Positions 1 through 9,300 of a stretch of 38,735 nt of DNA are shown here, piece after piece. Positions within the stretch are counted from its first letter, which is position 1; every line of letters begins with the position of its first letter. The stretch lies in the NCBI GenBank assembly GCA_029066845.1, contig JAIEFR010000021.1, positions 1 through 38,735 of the forward strand, written 5' to 3'. The notes under the pieces are model-generated. The model was not told the origin of the DNA. It ran no database searches and saw nothing but the letters and a program-made list of their open reading frames with translations. Source of the stretch: Clostridia bacterium (GTDB lineage: Bacteria; Bacillota; Clostridia; Christensenellales; Borkfalkiaceae). The position numbers and the translations under genes are program-made.

Positions 1-15
1 TTTGAAATAGTGTGA

Positions 16-21
16 TATAAT
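16..21 (+). promoter_or_regulatory. -10 element of cassette 1 promoter
   Basis: TATAAT lies 45 bp before the ATG at 61, the same distance as in cassettes 2 and 3. The matching -35 would fall before base 1 and cannot be seen. The TGTGATATAATTCC context is shared almost exactly with cassette 3. Confidence 0.75.
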
Positions 22-47
22 TCCAACACTCAAAGTATTTGTTACGT

Positions 48-53
48 AAGGAG
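48..53 (+). promoter_or_regulatory. Shine-Dalgarno that fixes the start upstream of the G tract
   Basis: AAGGAG sits 7 nt before the ATG at 61. It supports initiation upstream of the poly-G tract rather than at the TTG at 134, and so makes the tract part of the coding sequence. Confidence 0.85.
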
Positions 54-60
54 AAATATT

Positions 61-3000
61 ATGAAGATGTTTAAAATGACGACTGGGGGGGGGGCAAACA
101 CTTTTAAGAAATAAGCAAGCTTTAAAGAAAGCGTTGCTTTATATACTCACGCCCATATTCTGTGTCGCACTATTGTGTGGCGCAGTTTTTTCATTTTTAA
201 ATTTCAATAAAAAGGTATCCGCAAGCGCGGAAACAAATACGCCGACGGTTGAATTCGGCGCGGCAAGATACGTGGTAGAAGGCGGACCAAACTCGGCATT
301 GGCTGATAGAAATTTTTCGGCATTAAGCACAACTTCACTTGCCGGTTTTTCTAATTATCAGGCAACTTCCGGCTCAACCGGTAGCGTAAGCGTGACAATC
401 ACGTCACTTTACGGATCTGACGGAATTGTTCACAGATTTATCGTAGTTCCCGTAATAATAAAAGTTCAGGTTCCCGCTTACACTGCGTATGACGTCAGCT
501 ATACGAAAACTTTAAGTATGTCTGCCGGAGCACACGGCAAGTGTACAATGTTTTATAATAATTGGCAGGATGCGTCAAGCGGGACTTACGACGTAAGCTT
601 ACCGTTAAATATTCTTTCTTATCAGAATAGTGCCAGCGGCACCGATTGGAGCGGTAGGAGTGAAAGTGCCGAGTTCAGCAACGCAAACGGGGACGGAGTT
701 TTATTCTATAATGATACCGGCGCCCAAAAGGCATTGTCGTTATATTCTTTTTACCTTGCAAAAATAGGTGACGGTTGTACAGGCGGCTGTACTTGTACTT
801 TTAGCTTTTCAATCAGCCCCAGCGTAAATAAAGTGGTTGCAATCGGCACGACTAAAACTACGGACACGAATCCGGAAACGTATGACAAAACGGAGAAAAC
901 GTTTAACTTCACATATGACGAGCCCACCTATACGGCTTACGGTAATACGATAAACTATACAACCGCTTATAAAAATATAGAAACAACGGTTGAGGCGTTG
1001 GACTATGACGACAAGGCAATAGAAGAAACTACGTATAGTTTAAGTACAGAAGATGGAACGCTTACCGCAACCGAAGCGGGCAAATACAAAGTAAAGTTTA
1101 ATTTAAAGGCGGAAGCGAAAGCGTCCGGCATAGAATGGACTACCGGCGACACGGATGAAAAAATAATAACATTCGAAATCAAACGCAAGGCAATTTCTGT
1201 TCCCACAATATTAAATTCAACCCAGACTTATAAAGCCGACGAGTACGAATTTTATCCCGACGAAAAATTCGATGCGGATATTATGACCGTAAACGAAACC
1301 ACGTCTACTTCCAACGTGACGGGTGCAAGTATTACCTGGGACGAAACGAACAAGTCAATAAAGGCGACCGAAGCGGCGACCTATACCGTAAAATTCAAGC
1401 TGACCGATAAGAATTACATATGGAAGGTGGGAACGGTAGAAACTACCAACGAACAAAACGGCACGATAAAAATAACGCCCAAGAAACTTAAAGTGCCCAC
1501 GATAAGCGGCGACAAGGTTTATAACGGTTCGGCGCAGACCTTCCAGCTTTTCGATTTCGACAGCGGAAAGGATATTAAAGTAACCAAAGCGGAGGGAGCT
1601 AACGGTAAAACTATTACGGGCGTCGGCGGCGCTACCTGGACGGACAAGACCGAAAAGTTCGAAGCGAAGGACGCGGACACTTATACGATCACCCTTCAGC
1701 CGCGCAGTACGACCAACTACGCTTGGGACGATACTACGGGCGGCACTGGCGTGCGTACCTGTGAATTCGATATAACAAAAAAGGAAGTAAGCTTTACGTT
1801 CACCTGTTCGGAAACGAATAGCTCGTGGGAGTACGGTACGAGCGGCGTAACCGTTACGGCAACCGAGAACAGCCTTTCGACGGATAGTCTTTCCTTGGTG
1901 TTCTTTTATGATAATAAGTCAAATCTTTTGACGGGAACGCCCGACCTCGTTAACGGCAAGGTTACTGAAATAGAAATACCAGACAGCATAGCCAACGGCA
2001 AGCATACGCTGTATGCGGAGCTGAACGGCAGCACGGGCGCAAACGGCAACTATAAGCTTGCCGAAAACAAGAATTCGTTCAAGTTTAACGTTACTTCCGG
2101 TTCGATAGATTTAAGCAAAATCGAGTGGAATTACACGGTTGACGGCGCAACTGGCGGAAAGATAGAGGACGGCGACGAACTGCCTTTCAAGCTAAAGACG
2201 GGCAGCACTACGGTGGGCGTTCAGTACGAATTGAGCGCAATTATCCCCGACGATATGGACTTTATCGTCATAGATACTTCCAAGTATACCAACGGATACA
2301 ACGGGGATATTTTCAAGAATACGGTTACGGCGGACGGCAGTACATATACCTTGACGGTTGCGCTTAAATCGACGGACAACACCAAGGAATTCACCGACGA
2401 CAACGGCGACAAGTCGTCTACCTGTGATTTGACTATCACGTGGAAGATTGTCAAGGGCACGTTCGATTTATCGGGCGTAAAGTGGGAATATTATTATACC
2501 GATTCCAACGGCACGAAGCAGACCAAGGATTATACGGGCGCAATCGAATACGACGATATAAATTACGCCGTAAAGATAAAGGCAAGCACGTTGCCCGCGG
2601 GACTTACGCTTGTAGCCGACTATCAGTTCAGTGACAGGCAAAGGAACGTTGACAGCTATTCGGTGACGGCAAGTAAGTCGAACTTCAGCTGGAACCAAAA
2701 CTTCAACGAACCCGATATGTCGGCTTCAACGTTGACTTTGTCGTGGCAGATTAAGCAGAAAAACCTGTACACCAATTTCAAGTATGAAAGGGTGCAGGCA
2801 GCAAAGAGCGACGGCACGGTTGTAAGCTTCTACAACAAGGTGCTGGACATTGCCGAAAAGTATAAGAATTTCGTCAAGTACGAGTATACGGACTCTGACG
2901 GAACGGTCGTTTCCTTGCAGGAGATAATCGACGCGTTGGATATGACCTCGCCCAAAAAATATACGGTGCGCGCATACATAGACCCCGCGGCGACGGCAGC

Positions 3001-4867
3001 GGCAAACTTCGAAGTTGTCGATAACGGTTCAGATCCAACGGATACTATCACGACGGGCAGCAACAACGACCCCGTGTATGCGGTTATAGACGGCGTTATG
3101 ATAGACGGAATAAAAGCTTCGGACTACAAGGTGGTTTACGACGGTCAGCAACACTTTGACAAGCTTGAAATAGTCAGCGGTAACGGAGTGAAAATTTCCG
3201 ACTTTACCGTGACCTATTACAAGGGTGCAACCCTTACTGCGGAAAAGTTTACGGAAGGCGAATACCCCGTTAACGCAGGCGAATATATGATGGAAGTCAA
3301 GCTGGGCAGCAGTGCGCAGGACGACTATATTCTACTTCTGGACGTAATAAGAATTACGATAGAGAAGAAGGAAATCGCGCTTCCTACCGTGGGCGGAATT
3401 TTGTTCAGCGGCGAATATGTAAATCTTGCGGACTACTTGGGCGGCAGTTATGCCGAATATAAGGATATTATCAATTTAAGCGGTGACTACCTCGATATAA
3501 GGAACGTCAGCCAGAACGGATATAAGGCGCGTTTGACGTTGACAAACTCCAACTATAAGTGGGCAACTCAGACAACGGCGGAAACTGCAAGCAAAAAGCT
3601 GTTTGCGGTTAAGCTGTACGACAACGCGCCGGAAGTGCTGGACGATGCAACCGCAGAATTGAAGTGGAATATCGCGCCTCTGGTTGTGGACGTGAGCGAG
3701 ATGTGGAACAAGAGCGGCAAGGAGGGCGCAACGCTCAATTTGCCCGAGAATATCACCAAGCTTATAAATGCAGAAACGCTGAGCGTACTGTACAAGTACT
3801 ACGACGACGCGGACCAGTACATAGAAACTCCCGAGTTGAAGGGCGGCAAGTCGTTCAGGGTAGAAGCCGTGTTCGGCGGAATAGACGCGGAGAGCGGCAA
3901 CGTGCTGTTCAAGACTGCGGACGGCAATTTCGGAACGGTCAGCGACAAGATAAGCTATACCGTGCCTCAAAGCGCCGCAGCGGCGTTCCTGGGAAGCACT
4001 CTAAGCTTCTTAAAGGCAAACTGGCTGTGGCTGGTTATTGCCGCAGTTGCGTTAATACTTCTCATACTTATAATTGCGCTTGCGGCGCGTTCGGCAAAGA
4101 AAAAGCGTATCCGTGAAGAACAGCGCAGGCTGGAAGAAAAGGAAGAGAAAAAGCGCGAGCAGGAAGAACGCGAGCGCAAGGAAGAGGAGCGCAGGCAGCG
4201 TGAAGACGAACGCCGCCGCGAGGAGCGCGAAGAGCGTATGGCGGCGCGTATGGCTCAGCCCCAGATGATGCCGCAAATGCCCCAGATGATGGGCGGGCAG
4301 ATGCCTCAGTCTATGCCCCAGCAGGCACAGTCTATGTCGGCGGGCGGCGCAAGCTCTAACGAGATAGCCGAGCTCAAAGCCGAAATGGCGGCTATGAAAG
4401 CAACGCAGGATATGGCAAAGGAAATTGCCGAGCTGAGAATGGAGGTTATGCGCGCGGAGCAGAATGCGGTTATGCGCAGCGACGTAAACGCATTGCGCTT
4501 CGGCGGCGAACAGGCGGTCGGCGGCGTTACCTTGCAGGCGTTGACCGAAATTATAAGGACGGAGGTCAAGAACGCTTTGGCTAACGAAAAGGCTGCGGCT
4601 CAGAGCGCACCCGTTGCGCCCGAAAGCAGTGCGGCAACGCAGGTACCTCCCGATGCGGTAATGACTACTGTGACGACTACCAAGATAGACACGACCAAAA
4701 AGCCCGCGCAACCCGCGCAGGCGGCGCCTTCGGGCAGGACGGTTGTGCGTAACTTCGTTGCGCCTATGCCCGTAGACGACGGCAGGGTATTCGACGTGGG
4801 CGGCTTCTATACCCCCGCGGACCCGATAACCGATATGGGCTTCACGGACGACGAGAATAAGGACTAA
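61..4867 (+). CDS. Giant phase-variable surface protein, cassette 1 (OFF in this sequence)
   Basis: The ATG at 61 has a good Shine-Dalgarno and opens with MKMFKMTTGGG. With 10 Gs (85-94) it runs into a TAA at 112-114. With 9 or 12 Gs it joins, with no stop, the long frame that is open to 4867. The restored protein would be about 1,600 residues: a charged n-region, a hydrophobic stretch around LLYILTPIFCVALLCGAVF, and a likely cleavage site after VSASA. Then comes a distal ectodomain (bases ~240-900) with a CxxxCxC cluster, followed by 80-100-residue Ig/MBG-like repeats with TYTV and NYxW signatures (from ~1180). A membrane-proximal domain ends in VPQSAAAAF, and one TM helix lies at ~4021-4089. 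The ~255-residue cytoplasmic tail has a Glu/Arg/Lys-rich helix, a Met/Pro/Gln linker, a coiled coil and a conserved end (RNFVAPMPVDDGRVFDVGGF). There is no LPXTG motif. The function is unknown; an adhesin or surface receptor is an inference. Confidence 0.85.
85..94 (+). repeat. G10 homopolymer, putative phase-variation tract of cassette 1
   Basis: There are ten consecutive Gs right after ACG ACT, codons 7-8 of the reading frame from 61. Ten is out of frame; nine or twelve restores the full reading frame. Long G tracts inside 5' coding sequence are a classic substrate for slipped-strand mispairing. Confidence 0.85.
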
Positions 4868-4913
4868 GAGGCGTGTCGCCTGTGCCGAAAACAAACTTAA
4901 TCACAACAAAACC

Positions 4914-4947
4914 AAAAGCCGCGCGGCAATTACGCCGCGCGGCTTTT
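4914..4947. terminator. Bidirectional rho-independent terminator
   Basis: A stem AAAAGCCGCGCGGC / GCCGCGCGGCTTTT closes a 6-nt AATTAC loop. It has A and T runs on both flanks and lies between the convergent ends of cassette 1 (4867) and the helicase gene (4950). The same GC core is reused after cassette 2. Confidence 0.9.
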
Positions 4948-4949
4948 AT

Positions 4950-6161
4950 TCATCTTACCAATATCAATTTCTTTCGGGCGCGCGTGAGCGCGGTGTACAG
5001 CCAGCGGTTTTTGTCCTCCTTAAAGGCGTAGCTCTCGTCAAAGATAATGACGTTGTCAAACTCCGAGCCCTGCGCCTTGTGGCAGGAAATGCAGTAGCCG
5101 TATTCGAAGCGGTTGAGTGTGAAAACGCCCGTCGCCTCGCCGTTCTCGTCAAACTTGGCGAACGTGTCGCCGTGCTTATAGCGGTACTCGCCGTTTTCGA
5201 AAATGCCGTAATCGAAGGGCAGGGCGTCGGGGCAAGGCTCTTCCAAAAACTCGGGCTTGAACTGCATAAAGCCCATCATACTAGCCTTGTCGTAAAAGGG
5301 GTCGATTGCCGTGCCGATTATGCCGTTCACAAGGTTGAAGCGCGCCTCGCCGTCGATAAACTGCTCCCAATTGTTCTGTGTACATATGAGCTTGTCACCA
5401 TTTTGCGGTAAGCCCTCCAAACCCTTAGCCGCGCGCATAATGTCGTTGATTTTGGTGCGCGTACGGTTGAGTCCGCAAATGACCTGGTCGCTTCGCATAA
5501 GCAGTTTTTCGCGCCTTGCGCCTTCGAACTTCCTGCCGTATAAAACGAACGCCTTGTCGCCGAAATTGCCGAAGGGGATGGGTTTGCCCTCGCGCGCGAG
5601 CTGCGCAAGCATAATTATGGGGTTGTCAAGCTGTTGCCGCACGATGGCGGTAAGGGTGTAGTCGGGGTTTTTAAGGTAGGTGTTAAAGCCCTCCACGGGC
5701 GGAAGCTGCGCGTTGTCGCCGCACAAAAGCACCTTTACGCCGAAGTTTAAAAGGTCGGATAAAACGTCGTCCGACACCATAGAAGCTTCGTCCAGAACGA
5801 TAAGCTTAATAGCCTTGTCAATGTTCTCGCGGCGGCGGAAGGTCAGCCTTTCAACCTTGATCTTCTTGCCGTTGATTTCCACTTCCTGCTCGATAGTCTG
5901 CGACTGGTAGATAAGCCTGTGCACGGTGCACGCCGCAACGCCGTTTTTTATGAGAACGGTTGCCGCCTTGCCCGTGGGCGTAACGAAAGCCGCGCTCACC
6001 TCGTCGTCGAGGTTAAGCGTGTTTTTAACGACGTGCTTCAAAAGGGCAGTCTTGCCCGTGCCCGCGTATCCCGCAAGCACGAAAACCTGCTTTGTGCCCT
6101 TAAAAAACCATTCGCTTATTTTTTTGTCAGCCGCGGCTTGGTCGGCGTTAAGCACTATCAT
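4950..6161 (-). CDS. RecD/Dda-like SF1 DNA helicase
   Basis: This 403-residue protein is an ATP-dependent superfamily 1 helicase of the AAA_30/UvrD_C_2 type. Walker A is GYAGTGKTALLKHVV near residue 32, Walker B is VLDEASMVSD, and motif III is GDNAQLPPVEG. The C-terminal helicase motifs are SCHKAQGSEFDNVIIFDE and YTALTRARKKLILVR at the extreme end. It is shorter than RecD2 and lacks the long N-terminal domain, resembling stand-alone phage Dda-like helicases. I chose the ATG at 6161 (MIVLNADQAAADKKI) because the frame upstream is not conserved-looking and a promoter ends just before it. It lies between two surface-protein cassettes in the opposite direction. A role in repair or recombination is likely, but a specific link to the cassettes is only positional. 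Confidence 0.88.
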   Translation of the reverse strand: MIVLNADQAAADKKISEWFFKGTKQVFVLAGYAGTGKTALLKHVVKNTLNLDDEVSAAFVTPTGKAATVLIKNGVAACTVHRLIYQSQTIEQEVEINGKKIKVERLTFRRRENIDKAIKLIVLDEASMVSDDVLSDLLNFGVKVLLCGDNAQLPPVEGFNTYLKNPDYTLTAIVRQQLDNPIIMLAQLAREGKPIPFGNFGDKAFVLYGRKFEGARREKLLMRSDQVICGLNRTRTKINDIMRAAKGLEGLPQNGDKLICTQNNWEQFIDGEARFNLVNGIIGTAIDPFYDKASMMGFMQFKPEFLEEPCPDALPFDYGIFENGEYRYKHGDTFAKFDENGEATGVFTLNRFEYGYCISCHKAQGSEFDNVIIFDESYAFKEDKNRWLYTALTRARKKLILVR

Positions 6162-6167
6162 AGGACT

Positions 6168-6197
6168 ATTGTAACGCCAAAACGATTGTTTTCGCAA
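6168..6197 (-). promoter_or_regulatory. Putative promoter of the helicase gene, possibly leaderless
   Basis: On the minus strand TTGCGA (6197-6192), an 18-bp spacer and TACAAT (6173-6168) are followed by only 6 nt before the ATG at 6161. Transcription would begin at or next to the start codon, and no Shine-Dalgarno is visible. Confidence 0.5.
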
Positions 6198-6215
6198 GCG
6201 TTTTAAGGCTTTGAC

Positions 6216-6231
6216 CCACAATATCTTGTGG
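6216..6231. promoter_or_regulatory. NrdR-box-like palindrome, cassette 2
   Basis: CCACAATATCTTGTGG is a near-perfect dyad. Against the NrdR consensus as I recall it (acaCwAtATaTwGtgt) it matches 13 of 16 positions. A degenerate half-site GCACTAT begins 31 bp downstream (6247), the centre spacing typical of paired NrdR boxes. It lies exactly 85 bp upstream of the -10, as in cassette 3. It also lies between divergent genes, but its repetition at cassette 3, where the neighbour is dusB, ties it to the cassette. Confidence 0.5.
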
Positions 6232-6263
6232 TTGGTGTAATTTTTAGCACTATTTTAAAAAAT

Positions 6264-6272
6264 TTTGTCGAA
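6264..6272 (+). promoter_or_regulatory. Spo0A-box-like element, cassette 2
   Basis: TTTGTCGAA equals the 0A-box consensus. It starts 14 bp before the -35 and has the same position in cassette 3, which suggests control by the sporulation/transition-state regulator Spo0A. Confidence 0.5.
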
Positions 6273-6277
6273 AGGTA

Positions 6278-6306
6278 TTGAATTTTTCATTTATCTATGA
6301 TATAAT
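6278..6306 (+). promoter_or_regulatory. Sigma-A type promoter of cassette 2
   Basis: TTGAAT (6278-6283), a 17-bp spacer and TATAAT (6301-6306) lie 45 bp before the ATG at 6346. A Shine-Dalgarno GAGGAA at 6334-6339 is 6 nt before the start. Confidence 0.82.
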
Positions 6307-6345
6307 TCGTACACTAAAATAGTTTTTTGTTGTGAGGAAATCTTT

Positions 6346-9300
6346 ATGAAGATGTTAAAATTCACTACTGGGGGGGGCAAGCACTTTTAAGAAGTAAGCA
6401 AAGTGCCGTAAAGCGCGCGTTGCTTTATATACTCACGCCCATATTCTGTGTCGCACTATGTGTCGGCGCAGTTTTTTTGTGCCAAAACAGTAAAAAGGTA
6501 ACGGCTAACGCGGCGTCGGCGGTTTTGAACGATTCAACCGTAAAACCCGTGTTAACGTTCGGGGATATAAAATATAATCAAACGTCAACCATTGTAGCCT
6601 GGGGTGCTAAGGATAGCGATTCAAAAAGTTTTACTTATACCAATCATATGTCCGCTACGAATCCGGACAGTACAGCTATCCACTGTACTGCAACAACCAG
6701 CGGCGGAAATTCCGGCACAGTTACTACGTCTTTCAATATGACTTCTTCATCGAGAAGCAAAATCATAGCCGTTCCCATCTATCTGACTTTTGATTTGCCT
6801 GCAAATACCGTATATTATATAAAGTGGAATTGGTCGTTTTCCAGCATTGTAACCAACCAAGAGCACGCAATGCATCAATTTCAAGATTCATTCGATAACT
6901 TTGACTTATTGTTATATGGAGAATATTACGGTAACTGGTCAGCTTATGCAGCAGGTCCAAACGGCGATACAATAGTTTATAACAACACTGATACGGATAT
7001 AACGAATTATAGACTGTATTCGATGTACTATGCTTATGCTAATAATGCGACTAGCGGAACGCGTAGCTTTACGTTCAATATTTCGGTTGATCTTTTACAG
7101 GGACCGGAAATCGAAGCGCCGTCCACGGTCGGCAGTGTTGAAAAAATTTATACGGGAGATCCTTTACAGTTTGACTTTAAATATGCGGGCACGCCTCAGG
7201 TTGAGGAAGCTTATAGTTTTGATAGGGGTATTAAGGATACAGTAACTTACGACAAGGCTTACGAGTGCGTTGAAGCCTCGGTTACGGGTATCGATTTCGA
7301 CGGCAACCCCATAACGATAGACGACAGCACGGTGGAGCTGAACGGCACGGAAAACGGAAAAGGAACATTTAAACCTACCCAAGCTGGTAATTATAAGGTT
7401 AAACTTAAAGTTAAAGATTCGTTTGTGGCAAGCGGCGTAAAGTTCCAGGGCGGCATAACCGAAAAGGAGTTAGATTTCACCGTAAAGAGAAAGACGGTGG
7501 ACGCGCCTTCGATTACCGACTCGACGAAAACCTATAAAGCGGCGGAGTACGAGTTCGCTCCCGACGCAAAATTCGACGCGGATATTATGACCGTAAACGA
7601 GTCGGCTTCTTCTTCCGACGTGACGGGCGTAAATATCACCTGGGACGATACTAGCAAGATAATTAAGGCGACGGACGCTGCGACCTATACGGTCAAATTC
7701 AAGCTGACCGATAAAAACTACGTCTGGAAGGTTGGAACTACGGAAGTTGCTACCGACCAGAGCGCCACTATTAAGATTACGCCCAAGGTGCTTGACGTGC
7801 CGCAGGCAGTCACCACAGATTATAACGGCGGCGACCAGTCTTTAAAAACGCTTACTACAAAGCCTGGCTGGTACGATCAGTCGGTGTACACCGACCCCAC
7901 GATTTTAACGGTTGCTCCCGCAACGGTAAAGGCTGCAAACGAAAGCGGTCACACGGTTACCGTAACGCTGGTATCCAAAAACTACGCGTGGGCGAATAAG
8001 TCAAGCAATTCTTCCGCGGCAAGAACTTTTGCCTTTAAGGTAAACAAAAAGGAGCTGGACGTTGAGTTCGAGGATAAGGACGGTCTGCAAGTTGCAAAAT
8101 TTGCGGACGAAAGCCAGATTTTTATAACCGACAAGGACGGTACGGGCGCGCCGACGTTTACGCTTAAAACCAAATATTACGAGGAAGGAAACAGCCCCAA
8201 CAGCGCGGTAGACGCGCCTACAGGACTTGGCGACTGGGTTGCAATGGCTGTGCTTGAAGGCACGGGTGCGGAAAACTATAAGGTTGACGCGGAACAGTCC
8301 TTCAACGCGGCTAAAAAGAAGGTTGCATACCCCGTGCTTAACAGTGACAAAACGCTTGGTTACAACGGCAGTATGCAGGAATTCACCTTTACGGGCTTTG
8401 ACAGTGCAACTATGAACACGCCCGTAAAACCCAACGGCGCGGACAGCTTTGACGGCACTACTTTAAAGGCGACCAACGCAGGCAAGTACACGCCCGTGTT
8501 TACGCTTAAAGACCCTACGCTTTACGAGTGGAGCGGCACTGCGCCCGAAGCGGTTGAAATTACGGCCAAGTCGGTAACCATAATAGCCGACATCAACAAC
8601 AAGACGACGTGGGAAAAGGGTGAAGCTGTCAGCCTGACCTTTACCGCATACGCGCTTTCCGGCGAAAGCTTGCAGCTTGCGGCAACCTCTCAAAAGGAAG
8701 GTTTTGCCGCTACTGATATTGCCGTAACCAACAACGGCGACGGAACGCATACGGTTACTATTCCCGCAACGGCTACAAGGGGCAGTTATACGCTTACCGT
8801 AAAGGTGGCGGACAGCTCTTCCAACTACGTTGCGGCAAGTGAAATTACGCACGCGTTTACCATAACGGCGGCGGGCGCGGCGTTGGAAGAAAACGAGCTC
8901 GTATGGGTGATAGGCGGAAAAAATTATACGGTTGATGACCTGAACGATGACGGCGTTCTCGAAATAGAGTACACGGGGCAGAGCATATCGCCGACGGTGC
9001 ATAATGCGCCGCTTGTTGCCGCAGGGGTTAAGGTTGACGACAACGGCTACGGCGGCGACACTTCCGCAACGGACGTGGACGATTACGAAATTACCGTGCA
9101 TATTGTTGCGGACGGTGACGACGTTGCCTTTGACAAGACTTTCACACTGAAATATAAAATCGTGCCCAAGAAGCTCGATTTGTCCAATGCGGTTTGGCAG
9201 TGGCAGTACGAAGACGGCGGGGAAGAGTGGAAAACTCTGTCTGACAACGCTATGCCGTCGTTCGACAATAAAGCAGTATCAGTACGCATTTCGCCCGACT

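Noticed and set aside
85-94. G tract as a pure sequencing artefact
   Set aside because: Homopolymer miscalls of one base are possible and cannot be excluded. However, three separate tracts of different length sit at the same codon position, so the presence of the tracts themselves is real even if the exact counts are not.
134-142. TTG at 134 (and 6420) as the true start of the giant proteins
   Set aside because: No proper Shine-Dalgarno precedes it and the signal peptide would lose its basic n-region. A good promoter, Shine-Dalgarno and ATG lie upstream in all three cassettes, with the missing basic segment encoded between the G tract and the TTG.
4052-4894. Long minus-strand open frame (280 codons) over the tail of cassette 1
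   Set aside because: It is a shadow of the Glu/Arg-rich coding region, with an Arg/His/Leu-biased composition and no recognisable motif.
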